A stretch of 64,000 nucleotides of DNA, from NCBI GenBank assembly GCA_028687545.1, contig JAQTZZ010000012.1, positions 1-64,000 on the forward strand, in the 5' to 3' direction. Shown here one piece after another: positions 10,002-18,598 of this stretch (positions are counted from its first letter, which is position 1; every line of letters starts with the position of its first letter). Both the position numbers and the translations under genes were made by a program. Source of the DNA: Candidatus Wallbacteria bacterium (GTDB lineage: Bacteria > Muiribacteriota > JAQTZZ01). Below the pieces are notes generated by a model. The model was not told where the DNA came from. It saw only the letters and a program-made list of their open reading frames with translations, and did not search any database.

Positions 10002-10928
10002 TTACTCCTCCCGCCAGGGGGTTACGGCATCGCGGTCTCCCTTGTCTGTCTTGATTTCCCAATAGCCTCCATCTGAGTAAAAAGTAAAAGTCCCCCTGAC
10101 AGATACAAGATCACCTTCAGAATACTGTTCGGGTTTTATTCCGAAAACCAGGAAATTCTGGGGCGGATCCGCATCAGGATCGGAAATTTCAATTATGTAC
10201 TTCTCACGGCATTTGACGATTCGGGATTTTTTCACCAGGACCGCCTTGTCACGCCAGGATTCAGCATTAGCAAGAAGTTCTGTCACAGTAGCCGGAGCAT
10301 AGGCGATTCCGCCAGCCGACATAGTATGGCCAATGATTTTTATAAACTGCTGTGAAGAAAGATTGAGGACTCGATATCCGGGTCCGGCATAAAGAGAAGC
10401 TGATAACTCCACCAGATCTCCGTTTTTGGGAAGGTTACCGCTGTTTTTCAAAGCTGTTCCATTTTCACCCTCAGCCTTCAGCCTTATCACATTCTGATCA
10501 TTGTCACTCCAGTCGACGGTTCCATCGGTCTTAAGTCCTCGGAGAGTCAGGCTGACGGAAGTGTTCCTTTTGTATTTATCCAGATTTGTATATGCAGCAG
10601 TCACCAGTCCCTTAACCCTCACTCTTTTAAAATTCATCGTTTCGTTCAGTGAGAAAATCGGAATAAACACTGGCTTGTATGTAAGAGCCAGAAAAAAGTA
10701 AAAAAAACCGAGGCAGACCAGGAAATATCCAAACCAGTAAAAATTCCTGACTGGAATCCGGGAACTTCTCAGTGCACCGCAATATATGCAGGACTGACGC
10801 TCAGGCCCCAGAAAACGGCCGCAGCTTTCACAGTTTTCCTTCGAAAATCTGTCATGTGGAATAGTAATCTCATTCTGAGCAGATGTCTCAGGATTCATTG
10901 TCAAATCTCCGCTGCTTTCAGTATTCAT
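10002..10928 (-). CDS. Zinc-ribbon membrane protein with OB-fold-like domains
   Basis: A 308-aa protein with a four-Cys zinc ribbon (ESCGRFLG...SCIYCGALR, about residues 33-51) and one membrane helix (about 64-86). About 220 residues beyond it look like two OB-type beta barrels, with runs such as VKGLVTAAY, GDLVELSASLY and GDLVSVRGTFTFYSDGGYWEI. The ATG overlaps the upstream stop as ATGA and has GGAAGG four bases ahead. It shares the order zinc ribbon-helix-OB with the upstream gene, so the two are likely paralogues forming a complex. OB domains in this setting may bind peptides, glycans or partner proteins; the function is not known. Confidence 0.65.
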   Translation of the reverse strand: MNTESSGDLTMNPETSAQNEITIPHDRFSKENCESCGRFLGPERQSCIYCGALRSSRIPVRNFYWFGYFLVCLGFFYFFLALTYKPVFIPIFSLNETMNFKRVRVKGLVTAAYTNLDKYKRNTSVSLTLRGLKTDGTVDWSDNDQNVIRLKAEGENGTALKNSGNLPKNGDLVELSASLYAGPGYRVLNLSSQQFIKIIGHTMSAGGIAYAPATVTELLANAESWRDKAVLVKKSRIVKCREKYIIEISDPDADPPQNFLVFGIKPEQYSEGDLVSVRGTFTFYSDGGYWEIKTDKGDRDAVTPWREE

Positions 10929-11812
10929 TGCACCTTCCTGATGTCTTCAGGCATGGCTACTGCAATCGAAAATCCGGCATTTTTGCCGCGCTCAGGCACA
11001 GGGACGCCGGAAATTCTTGTCAGATCACCTGACTGCGGCATTCCTTCCCAGGTTCCTGCTCCTTCGGAGATTCCAAGCGCATCCAGGACACCGCCCGGAA
11101 GATAGGCCAGGATTGTGCCACCTGAACCGTCATCGATCATGAATTCCATCCTGAAGCGGTTGTAAGCCGAAGAAATCAATTTTCCCTCTATCAGAATGCC
11201 TTCGGTCTGTGTTTCGTCTTTACTCAGCAGTACACTGATTTCACTGCTAGCCGTAACTGTATCAGGCCGTTTTCTGGAAATCGTAAGACCATAGGTTGAA
11301 CCGAGAATCAGCGACTCACTCCTGCCCCTTGATTGAAATGTTCCATGGATCACTACTTTATCGCCGATTGCAGGGATCTTTCGTTCTTTTATCAACTCAC
11401 GGGTTGCATCGTCATAGCAGCGGACTTTAATCACTTCAGTTCCATCATCAACCTGAAATTCAAGGGAACCGCCTGCCTCTTCCCCGCCCCGGGTAGCTTT
11501 GTAATATCTGAGGTCTCCGGAAACAGCACCTTCAACAATGACTTGGGCGTAATTATTCATCTGTCCCAGTTCAGCTACCTTGACCCTAGGATTGTCTATG
11601 TACCGGGCCAGTATGAACAGGAATAAAATTCCCAGAATTGTCGCGATCGGAGATCCATATTTAAGGATGCGGACCGACAGGCGCTTGGCATTAAAATGCC
11701 TGCAGAAAGGACATACTTCACAGGCTCCTACGTAACGCCCGCACTTCTGGCATTCGCATTCAGACCTGTTCTGGCTGTATACGAGATTTTCAACATCGGC
11801 TGGTAGTTTGAT
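10925..11812 (-). CDS. Zinc-ribbon membrane protein with OB-like domains, probable ATC start
   Basis: The first ATG in this frame (base 11560) would give only 211 aa. The frame stays open and clearly coding for at least 84 more codons upstream. These encode a Cys-rich zinc ribbon (CECQKCGRYVGACEVCPFC) and a membrane helix (ILGILFLFILARYI), the same architecture as the next gene. No ATG, GTG or TTG exists in that extension. The only well-placed candidate is ATC at 11812, six bases after AGGAG and about 40 bases downstream of a consensus promoter's predicted start site. From there the product is 295 aa: ribbon about 24-46, helix about 65-78, then two OB-like domains (VEGAVSGDLRYY..., IEGKLISSAYNR...). 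An indel in the leader is the alternative explanation. Confidence 0.65.
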   Translation of the reverse strand: MKLPADVENLVYSQNRSECECQKCGRYVGACEVCPFCRHFNAKRLSVRILKYGSPIATILGILFLFILARYIDNPRVKVAELGQMNNYAQVIVEGAVSGDLRYYKATRGGEEAGGSLEFQVDDGTEVIKVRCYDDATRELIKERKIPAIGDKVVIHGTFQSRGRSESLILGSTYGLTISRKRPDTVTASSEISVLLSKDETQTEGILIEGKLISSAYNRFRMEFMIDDGSGGTILAYLPGGVLDALGISEGAGTWEGMPQSGDLTRISGVPVPERGKNAGFSIAVAMPEDIRKVQ

Positions 11813-11857
11813 CTGTTTCTCCTGCCCGGATCTCCGGTAGAATAATTTTATACGGTC

Positions 11858-11887
11858 ACTATAACAAAAACCGGATCATTTTGTCAA
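11858..11887 (-). promoter_or_regulatory. Sigma70-type promoter of the zinc-ribbon/TctA/YdjM operon
   Basis: On the minus strand TTGACA (11882-11887) is followed after 18 bases by TATAGT (11858-11863), or after 17 by TTATAG. Predicted transcription begins near 11851, leaving about a 40-base leader with AGGAG before the inferred ATC start. Confidence 0.75.
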
Positions 11888-11916
11888 AATGGCAATACTG
11901 GTTTTAACCTGTCCGC

Positions 11917-13125
11917 TCAGTCTCTTGAAAATATCTTGAGAAACGCGCTCAGGATATTATCCGGATTGGTCATGATTTCCCTGGCAAAGATCAGAAGCGG
12001 CACTATCATAGTGGAACAGAAGGTGGAGAGCATTTTGACGTCATAAGGCCAGGTCGGCATGTGGCAGATGTGTTCATATATCTTTGACAATTTCTGATGT
12101 GAATCGTAGATCTCGTCACCGTCCTGGTTGAACATCTCGGAAATGCTGTCTGTGTCAAGCACCCGCTTCATGAGCTTACAGTTGATTTCAGAATATTTGC
12201 TCGACAGGCTCTGCAGAAGATGAAGCTTTGCAGCCGACATGGCTCTGTGGGCTTCCAGGAGCGGCAGAAAAAACACGATGCAGATCAGCATCATCACCAG
12301 GATCCCGCCTGTGACAAGGGGCCAGTTAAGGCCGTGTGTGATATAGAGCGCGATCAGGAAGAGGAGGGAGATCGCGATCGTATAATTGAGTTTGAGAGCC
12401 AGTACACCCAGCTTTCCCATCCCTCCCGCATTGTCAGGGTGGAGTGGATTGACTGAGAGGGCGTTTTCCATTCGCACAGCCATGAAAATGCCATTCAAAG
12501 ACCTGATCATGAGAAGCAGCTTTTCCACAATCAGCGGTGTGAATATTCCCCAGAAAACCAGGTAGAATAAACGCATGGCAAACCAGCCAAAGGGATAGTT
12601 CAAGGTATCGTAACTGTCCTGGCCGAAGACTTGAACATAGATCCCTATTTCAGATGTGAGCTTGGCATTCACCAGTACAAGGCAAATTCCTACTGCCAGA
12701 AAAAAGTAATGGTAAAATCTGTCTCTTCTGCACTGAACAAACCCTCTGCAAAGCAGATTTTCCAATTTTTTCCCGAGTTTGGTCTGGGCTCCATCTGCAT
12801 CAGTCAGCTTTTCCCTGTCGATCAGATCCCGGATGCCTGACAAAAAGTCATGATATTCGATCAAAGCCGTAGCAAAACAAATCACCAGCAGCGGGAAGAA
12901 AAAGAGAAATGAGAGATTTCCGAGGTGATAGCACAGGCTTACTCCTTTGGAAGCCGGCAGAGTGAAAAGAGTGCCGTCAAGCATTGCTCCCAGAAAAACC
13001 ATCAGACTCGGGAGATAAAGCAGTATCAGCGGCCTGCGCCAGTCAATGAATCCTTTCCTCATTCTAAAGACAAATCGAAAAACTCTGTCCTGAAGCAGAG
13101 AATAGGTGACAGGCTCACTCATCAT
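11917..13125 (-). CDS. Polytopic membrane protein of unknown function, last gene of the PqqD/ATP-grasp operon
   Basis: No function is recognised. The 402-aa protein has about six membrane segments (about 31-50, 68-92, 138-155, 183-205, 245-265, 268-290) and ends in a hydrophobic stretch. A central loop carries NPLHPDNAGGMGKLG, a motif I associate from memory with a family of uncharacterised bacterial membrane proteins. Two adjacent ATGs are possible; GAGGAGG sits one base from the first and four from the second, so the second (13122) may be used. The start overlaps the stop of the urea-transporter/M23 fusion gene, implying translational coupling and a shared role. Confidence 0.7.
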   Translation of the reverse strand: MMSEPVTYSLLQDRVFRFVFRMRKGFIDWRRPLILLYLPSLMVFLGAMLDGTLFTLPASKGVSLCYHLGNLSFLFFFPLLVICFATALIEYHDFLSGIRDLIDREKLTDADGAQTKLGKKLENLLCRGFVQCRRDRFYHYFFLAVGICLVLVNAKLTSEIGIYVQVFGQDSYDTLNYPFGWFAMRLFYLVFWGIFTPLIVEKLLLMIRSLNGIFMAVRMENALSVNPLHPDNAGGMGKLGVLALKLNYTIAISLLFLIALYITHGLNWPLVTGGILVMMLICIVFFLPLLEAHRAMSAAKLHLLQSLSSKYSEINCKLMKRVLDTDSISEMFNQDGDEIYDSHQKLSKIYEHICHMPTWPYDVKMLSTFCSTMIVPLLIFAREIMTNPDNILSAFLKIFSRD

Positions 13126-15215
13126 ACCTCCTCGCCAGGTTTTCTAAGCAGCATCTCCAGTTCTTTCCTTCCGTCCATGAACACAACTTTCTTGAATCCG
13201 CATCTATCATCCAGCAGTACCTGAGTCTGGATTTTTCTGCCCTGGAAAGCGATATTGCCTTTGATGCTGAATGGAGCATTGAAGGTGTAAGTGCCGGATA
13301 TTTCAAAAAGCTCGTGGTTAAGCGAACTGATAGCCCTGCAGATGCCGCTTGTGAGCTTGCCGGCAACAAGTTCCAGCGGCAGATGATCCTGCCAGCTGAC
13401 TTCCGGTCTGTAAAAAAGTGGAAGCTTGGGCAGCGCTAGGAACAAGAACTTTAAGCTGGACTCGCTTTTGAAAAAATAATTATAAAAAATGAAAATCCGC
13501 TCCCTCAGGACAAAATAAAGCCTGTTTTTCTCGTCCGTCAGATAAGTGGCACCTGCCTCGTCCATTCTCACGGTATATTTCTCAATTCTGGAAGGTTTTC
13601 CCTTTTCGTTCACCTGGTAGATGAATGATTTTCCCAGAATGAAATTCACTTTCTGAGACAGGTTTTTCTCAGCAATGACAGACTCGATGTCTGATCTTTC
13701 CGGAGGGATCGCATTATCCCGAAATACAGTGTTATTCCCAATGAATGCATCGAAAAGAAAAGAGGCAGTGCCTGAAAACAGATCAGGAGTAAGCTGCGCC
13801 TGGATATGGACATGGGGCTGGGGTGAATACCCGGAATTTCCGCAGAATCCAAGCAGATTTCCGACTTCCACCCAGTCTCCGGGTTCCACCAGGATCGAGC
13901 CTGAGGCGAAATGGGCGATCAGCACATAGAATCCCCTCTCATCATACAACTGCACAAAATTACCGTAGCTGCGCTCGCTGTCTACTATGGCCGGTGAGTT
14001 ATCTGGAATATCCTTGACTATCGAAACCACTTTTCCTCGGACAGGTGCATAGATCGGCTTGCGATAGGCATAAAAATCGCTCAACGCAGTTCCCAGACCG
14101 GAAAAAGTTGTGCCACGCTCGTCCCTGATCACCAGATCAATGGAATTCTTCAGCATGCCTTGATGGGTCCATTCACCATCAAAAGACTGCCAGATGGTCC
14201 ATTTCCCTAAAACAGGAAGGCTGATTACTCTCCAGTGACGGGGAAATCTCTTGCCATAGGTAATATAATAAGAGAGGGTGCGCTCAGGGGAACCGGAATA
14301 GTAAAGTGTGGATAGGTACTTGAATCCCGAATACCCCAGGGTATACAGGAAGATCAGCACAGTCGCATTGAAAGGCAGTGTAAAGACTGGAAATCCGGAA
14401 GCCAGGTAAAACAGTCGCGCTGATTCATAAATCGGGATTGAAACAAGCACTGCAAATACAGCCAGAAGATAACTGGTGATGGAAGGAACCAGAAAAATTC
14501 CACCGATCGCCATAGCGATCAGGATGTAGTTGAAAGCATAGAAATCCAGAAAAGAGTCGTTCAGAGACCCGTTCAGCAGATACTCCATCCCGGAACCGGT
14601 GAAATAACCGGTAACTGCAAGAAAAGCCAGAATCCGCGAATGGATGAAGATCAGCAGAAAAATCAGACAGCCGATCGCAGGGGACGGTGAAAAGAACAGC
14701 CCCCCGAGCGCGGTAAAAAATCCCCTGATAACCAGTGGAAGGTCACTGCCCCATGTCAGATACTGAGGCGACTGGATTGCTTGTTCGACCAGGGAAGGAT
14801 ATCTGATGCCGAGCTGGCACATCAGGCCTCCTACCACTACAAATGGCAGACTCAGTACAGGCAGTTTATGACGGACGGCCAGGATACCGGACAGGGCATA
14901 AGTGGCTAGAAAAGAGAGGATCCCTGCCAAAAAAATCAGGGGCAGGGAAAAAAGTCCTGATTTGAAGACCTCTCCCAGATACATCCCTACCAGCAGCGGA
15001 TTGTAAAGATATGCGCTGGAGCTGTCAAAAATGTTGCTGAGATTGATCAGCCTGGCAAAAAGGACAGAAGATAAAACACAGAACAGACCCGCAAGGCCGG
15101 CACGAGGGTTGAGCAGCGAACAAGCCAGCAGCATGAATCCCAGGAAAGGTCCATCCAGAAGGTAAACTTCAGCGTAACTTTTCAAGACAGGCAAAAAAAT
15201 CTTACTTACTTTCAT
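13122..15215 (-). CDS. Urea transporter (UT) domain fused to an M23 metallopeptidase domain
   Basis: A 697-aa protein. Residues about 1-300 form a polytopic UT-type channel domain, with internally repeated elements around DSSSAYLYNPLLVG and a TALGGLFFSPSP...FLAVTGYFTG stretch. Residues about 345-475 form an M23 (LytM/NlpD-like) domain with H351, D360, H435 (VLIAHFASGS) and the HxH pair H468/H470 (PHVHIQAQ), so the zinc site looks intact. The last 220 residues are unassigned. UT proteins conduct urea or similar small neutral solutes; M23 domains cut cell-wall peptides. I infer that the channel passes a small product of the upstream enzymes and the peptidase acts outside the membrane. The ATG lies inside the end of the decarboxylase gene (14-base overlap), with a weak ribosome site. 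Confidence 0.8.
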   Translation of the reverse strand: MKVSKIFLPVLKSYAEVYLLDGPFLGFMLLACSLLNPRAGLAGLFCVLSSVLFARLINLSNIFDSSSAYLYNPLLVGMYLGEVFKSGLFSLPLIFLAGILSFLATYALSGILAVRHKLPVLSLPFVVVGGLMCQLGIRYPSLVEQAIQSPQYLTWGSDLPLVIRGFFTALGGLFFSPSPAIGCLIFLLIFIHSRILAFLAVTGYFTGSGMEYLLNGSLNDSFLDFYAFNYILIAMAIGGIFLVPSITSYLLAVFAVLVSIPIYESARLFYLASGFPVFTLPFNATVLIFLYTLGYSGFKYLSTLYYSGSPERTLSYYITYGKRFPRHWRVISLPVLGKWTIWQSFDGEWTHQGMLKNSIDLVIRDERGTTFSGLGTALSDFYAYRKPIYAPVRGKVVSIVKDIPDNSPAIVDSERSYGNFVQLYDERGFYVLIAHFASGSILVEPGDWVEVGNLLGFCGNSGYSPQPHVHIQAQLTPDLFSGTASFLFDAFIGNNTVFRDNAIPPERSDIESVIAEKNLSQKVNFILGKSFIYQVNEKGKPSRIEKYTVRMDEAGATYLTDEKNRLYFVLRERIFIFYNYFFKSESSLKFLFLALPKLPLFYRPEVSWQDHLPLELVAGKLTSGICRAISSLNHELFEISGTYTFNAPFSIKGNIAFQGRKIQTQVLLDDRCGFKKVVFMDGRKELEMLLRKPGEEV

Positions 15216-16566
15216 CAGTTAATCTCAGCCTGTCCGGTATTCTCTCCAGTCTCACTATATCTTGCAGCGTCTCGGCTTCTCTGATCAAATCAATTTCTCC
15301 GTTCCTTCCGATCAGCAATGAGGCAGGCCTGTATCTGATGAACTGCATGGACTGAGTTTGATTGTATGCACCGACTGGAGACAAAACCAGTTTTGTCCCG
15401 CGGGGCAGGGACGGCAGGTAAGTATGCTCATCCACCAGATCAATATTCATGCAGAGCGGTCCATACAGCACACTGGGTACATTAGGACCCGGAACTTCAC
15501 TGGTCAGTTCAATGTTGAATTTATACCAGTTGGAAGTGAAAAGGATATTGACTCCGGCATCCAGCACATAGGCTCTCAGTCCTCCTGGCAGCGTCTTGGC
15601 CGCATGCACTGAAGTGATTAAAAAGCCGGCTTCATCGATGATGTATCTTCCTGATTCCAGAATCAGCCTGGGGGGATTACGTTTGAATTTTTTCAGAATT
15701 TCCCCTGTAATCTCTTCTGCGTAAGTCTCGATCGAAGGAACTGCAAGTTCAGGCGGCAGATAGATCCCCTTTAACCGGCTGCAGGAAGGAAAACCGCCTC
15801 CCATGTCAATGTATTCAATGCTGACTCCAAACTCCTTTTCACAGTGATGCAAAAAATCGCATAGTTTCCTGGCCGCGATCCCATAGGCTTTCTGCTCCAG
15901 AATGAAAGTCCCCAGATGGCAGTGCAGGCCGTTGATCTGGATTTTTCTGCCGCTCCTGATACGCTTCATAGCCTGCTGAGCCTGGCCGTTTTCCAGGTTG
16001 AAGCCGAAGCGGGTCCACTGGGGGGATATTCCGGCGTCCAGATTGATACGCAGCCCTGCCTGCACAGTTTTTCCAAGATCGGCTGCTGTCTTTTCCAGAT
16101 CCTGGATTTCTTCATAATGATCAAGATTGATTCTGCCGCCCCCCAGAACAACTTTTTTCAAGGTATCGACCGGTTTATAGGGACCGTTGAAAATAATCCG
16201 GTTGGACGGTACTCCAATCCTGAGGGCTTTATCATATTCAAATTCCGACACCACTTCAGCTGATTCGCCTTCCTGATGCAGGATGCAGCAGATGGCATCC
16301 AGGTAATTTGTCTTGTATGACCAGCTGAACTCCACATCCGGATAGCGGGTGGTGAAGGCATTGGCAAAGGTCCGGTAACGGTTGCGGATCGTATTTTCCG
16401 AAAAAACGAACAGCGGGGAACCGAATTTCTGCACCAGTTCTTCAATTTCCACGCCCTCAATCCGGCTGCGGATTTTTTTCAGACAGGCCGTGGAGGGTGT
16501 GCCGAATTTATTAGTCATTCCGGTCTGGAGCTTTTGGATCACCGGTTTTTCGTACTTTTTCTTCAT
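15202..16566 (-). CDS. Fold-III PLP-dependent decarboxylase (DAPDC/ODC-like) with an N-terminal lasso-type leader motif
   Basis: From the ATG at 16566 (AGGGGAG upstream, ATGA overlap with the ATP-grasp gene) the protein is 454 aa. Alternative upstream TTG starts lack this support. The enzyme domain (about 45-440) has the PLP lysine in FSWSYKTNYLD (K85), the phosphate-binding DMGGGFPS, ESGRYIIDEAG and the second-subunit GPLCMNID Cys/Asp motif. It should therefore be an active amino-acid decarboxylase like diaminopimelate or ornithine decarboxylase. The first 25 residues (MKKKYEKPVIQKLQTG...) are not part of that fold. They resemble leader peptides of lasso-type RiPPs, where a YxxPxL/I motif (here Y5, P8, I10) is bound by a PqqD-like protein, and a PqqD-like protein is encoded two genes upstream. 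The substrate is unknown. Confidence 0.85.
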   Translation of the reverse strand: MKKKYEKPVIQKLQTGMTNKFGTPSTACLKKIRSRIEGVEIEELVQKFGSPLFVFSENTIRNRYRTFANAFTTRYPDVEFSWSYKTNYLDAICCILHQEGESAEVVSEFEYDKALRIGVPSNRIIFNGPYKPVDTLKKVVLGGGRINLDHYEEIQDLEKTAADLGKTVQAGLRINLDAGISPQWTRFGFNLENGQAQQAMKRIRSGRKIQINGLHCHLGTFILEQKAYGIAARKLCDFLHHCEKEFGVSIEYIDMGGGFPSCSRLKGIYLPPELAVPSIETYAEEITGEILKKFKRNPPRLILESGRYIIDEAGFLITSVHAAKTLPGGLRAYVLDAGVNILFTSNWYKFNIELTSEVPGPNVPSVLYGPLCMNIDLVDEHTYLPSLPRGTKLVLSPVGAYNQTQSMQFIRYRPASLLIGRNGEIDLIREAETLQDIVRLERIPDRLRLTDESK

Positions 16567-17594
16567 GCTTCTCCCCTGGTTGCCATTTTCTGAAAAAGAT
16601 CCATGTCGCAAATCAGTTCATCAGTATAGCGCACAAAAAGCTTACCCGCCTCATAATCGGATCCCCTGTCAACATCTTTGCCCATCGCAGTCAATAGAAG
16701 CCGATACGGCAGATTGATCCCCAGGGCTGTGGCAAAATAAACCCAGGCCGGGAAACGGGGATTGATCTCTATCAGATAGACATCATCATTCTGAACTATG
16801 CATTCCAGTTCAAACCCGCCTCTCCATTTAAATTTCTTGACAAATTTCCGGGCTGCTTCAAGCATGGGCTCGTTTTTAACCGATACAGCGGTCCAGATCT
16901 TACCCTGGGCAGTGACAGTGAGCTTTTTCAGTCCTACCAGCCCCAGACTGCCGCCTTCGCCGTCTCCCAGGCCGATCACATTCATTTCTTCTCCGTTAAC
17001 GGCTTTCTGGACCAGCACCGGATATCCCCATTCTGCAACCAGCGAGTCAAAACTCTGAAGGGCCTGCTGATAATGATGGCATCTGTATGCGCGATAAAAA
17101 ATTCCCTTGACAAGCAGGGGAAAGCCGATCTCTGATACGGCTGAAATGAATTCCTCAAGTGATTTTGCCACTCTGGTGTTCGGATACTCGATCCCGATGC
17201 AGTCAGCGACTTCTACCAGCTTGTCCTTGGCCCGCAGGTCATAGTGTTCCTTGTCCGGGAGAAATGTACGGATCCCTGCTTCTGCGAGTTGTTCCTTTGA
17301 TTCAATATACAAGGGTAATTCCGAATCCAGGGCTGAGATCACCAGATCAAGGCCGTAGTTTTCCTTGATATACATGAGGCGATTCAGATAAGGCTCTCTT
17401 CCACCGGAAGGATAGGGCATCAGAAATGATTTTTCGATGAAATCCCGCAAGTAAATCCCGGGTTCCAACGCATCATAGGCCAGACCAAAACATTTCACTT
17501 CACTGTCGATTTCAAGTATACTGCGGACGATTCCGAAACCAGGCCCAGGATTATCTGCGGTATTGATCCCTGAAACCCCGCAGATCAACTTCAT
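16563..17594 (-). CDS. ATP-grasp family ligase
   Basis: A 343-aa protein with the ATP-grasp layout. It has an N-terminal Rossmann-like part (GVSGINTADNPGPG; VISALDSELPLY) and an ATP-binding lysine strand (FPLLVKGIFYRAY). It also has an acidic adenine-side loop (VNGEEMNVIGLG) and the metal-binding ELECIVQ...LIEINPRFPAW near residues 265-290. Family members couple a carboxylate to an amine or thiol through an acyl phosphate. The nearest type is the carbamoyl-phosphate-synthetase-like/amino-acid ligase group. The ATG has GGAGGA upstream and overlaps the PqqD stop; its own stop overlaps the decarboxylase start. It probably ligates an amino acid or peptide that the decarboxylase modifies; that order is inference. 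Confidence 0.85.
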   Translation of the reverse strand: MKLICGVSGINTADNPGPGFGIVRSILEIDSEVKCFGLAYDALEPGIYLRDFIEKSFLMPYPSGGREPYLNRLMYIKENYGLDLVISALDSELPLYIESKEQLAEAGIRTFLPDKEHYDLRAKDKLVEVADCIGIEYPNTRVAKSLEEFISAVSEIGFPLLVKGIFYRAYRCHHYQQALQSFDSLVAEWGYPVLVQKAVNGEEMNVIGLGDGEGGSLGLVGLKKLTVTAQGKIWTAVSVKNEPMLEAARKFVKKFKWRGGFELECIVQNDDVYLIEINPRFPAWVYFATALGINLPYRLLLTAMGKDVDRGSDYEAGKLFVRYTDELICDMDLFQKMATRGEA

Positions 17595-17839
17595 TTGTCC
17601 TCCAGAAATCCGCAGCGCTTCAAATCGTCCATGAAAGAGGTCAAATCTGCTTCGGCTTCCTGACGGGAAACCTCGTACTCTCTGACAAGCCAGGAAATGA
17701 TGAGTATCTTTTTAATCCCCTGCCTGAGTTTTTCTACAATCAGAAGCCCGACGGAATTGAGCGTATAACTGTTGCCTGTCTCGGAATCAAAGATAAAACC
17801 GTCAGGACTGATGGTGAGGCGGTTGATTTTACGGGTCAC
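17591..17839 (-). CDS. PqqD-family small protein (RiPP recognition element-like)
   Basis: An 82-aa protein with the PqqD fold signature. Beta strands are GFIFDSETGNSYTLNSVG, followed by helices of the winged-helix type (LLIVEKLRQG, EVSRQEAEADLTSFMDDLKRCGFL). PqqD-like domains bind leader peptides and hand them to modifying enzymes, typically radical SAM or ATP-using enzymes. No radical SAM gene is in this operon; the nearest is 38 kb away. The start is GTG, three bases after the metallophosphatase stop, and its end overlaps the ATP-grasp gene as ATGA. The obvious local ligand is the YxxPxI segment at the N-terminus of the decarboxylase. Confidence 0.85.
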   Translation of the reverse strand: MTRKINRLTISPDGFIFDSETGNSYTLNSVGLLIVEKLRQGIKKILIISWLVREYEVSRQEAEADLTSFMDDLKRCGFLEDK

Positions 17840-17842
17840 AGT

Positions 17843-18592
17843 TTACTTTCCCTCGCTCAATCTTAGGGCCAGCAATTTCGGAAGACCTGAGCTGACGATC
17901 TTATTCTGGGTAGCGGTAAAATTATATTCTTTCTTATGGTAGGTCACGGTGTTGTTTTCCTGGTCATACACCAGATAACACAGCCTGGGGTCTCCGTCGC
18001 GAGGCTGACCGATGCTGCCCGGATTTATGAGATAAAGACAATCGTTTTTAAATTTGAATTCCAGCTCATCTGCTGTTTCATAAATCGTCATTTCGCGTTT
18101 TTGATTCAGCTCGAGGATGATTGGAAAATGAGTATGTCCGAAAAACAGCACTTTCCCGCCTACAGGTAATTCATCGAAAACTTCAAGTGCAGTCTGATCG
18201 TCCAGTATATACTCATGCGTGTCCCGGATACTGCCATGACAATAAAACACAGAGCTGCTGAGACTCCCGGAAACCGGCAGCCCTGCCAGCCAGGTTTTTG
18301 ACTCAGCCGACAATTTGTCCCCTGTCCAGGAAATCACTGACCTGGCGTGGTCGGTGAATCTCGCCCGAACCGAAAGGTCGGTCACTGCCAGATCATGGTT
18401 ACCGGTAACTTTAGCGAAGATCCGCCCTTCCTCATCCCATCTGCGCATGATTTCAATGACTGGTTCGGGGTCAGGATTATAGCCTACAAAATCACCTAGA
18501 ATCACCAGTTTGTCCAATACAGAAATTGAACTCTCAAAGGCACGAACCGCTTCCAGATTTGCATGCAGGTCTGAGCAGATAACGTAACGCAA
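17843..18592 (-). CDS. Calcineurin-like metallophosphoesterase (YfcE/MJ0936 type)
   Basis: A 249-aa cytosolic enzyme with all metal-binding blocks: CSDLHANLEA (D8, H10), ILGDFVGYNPDP, VTGNHD, YCHGS and FFGHTHFP. The family hydrolyses phosphomonoesters or phosphodiesters, often of nucleotides, with two metal ions. The start is TTG, with AAGAAG overlapping the end of the upstream HEAT gene, and the gap between the two genes is six bases. Its place at the head of the PqqD/ATP-grasp genes suggests it processes an intermediate or a nucleotide signal in the same pathway, but nothing in the sequence names the substrate. Confidence 0.85.
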   Translation of the reverse strand: MRYVICSDLHANLEAVRAFESSISVLDKLVILGDFVGYNPDPEPVIEIMRRWDEEGRIFAKVTGNHDLAVTDLSVRARFTDHARSVISWTGDKLSAESKTWLAGLPVSGSLSSSVFYCHGSIRDTHEYILDDQTALEVFDELPVGGKVLFFGHTHFPIILELNQKREMTIYETADELEFKFKNDCLYLINPGSIGQPRDGDPRLCYLVYDQENNTVTYHKKEYNFTATQNKIVSSGLPKLLALRLSEGK

Positions 18593-18598
18593 TTGAAG

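Noticed and set aside
16567-16611. Longer decarboxylase start at TTG 16611
   Set aside because: It adds residues from the ATP-grasp frame region without a ribosome site; ATG 16566 has AGGGGAG and a four-base overlap.
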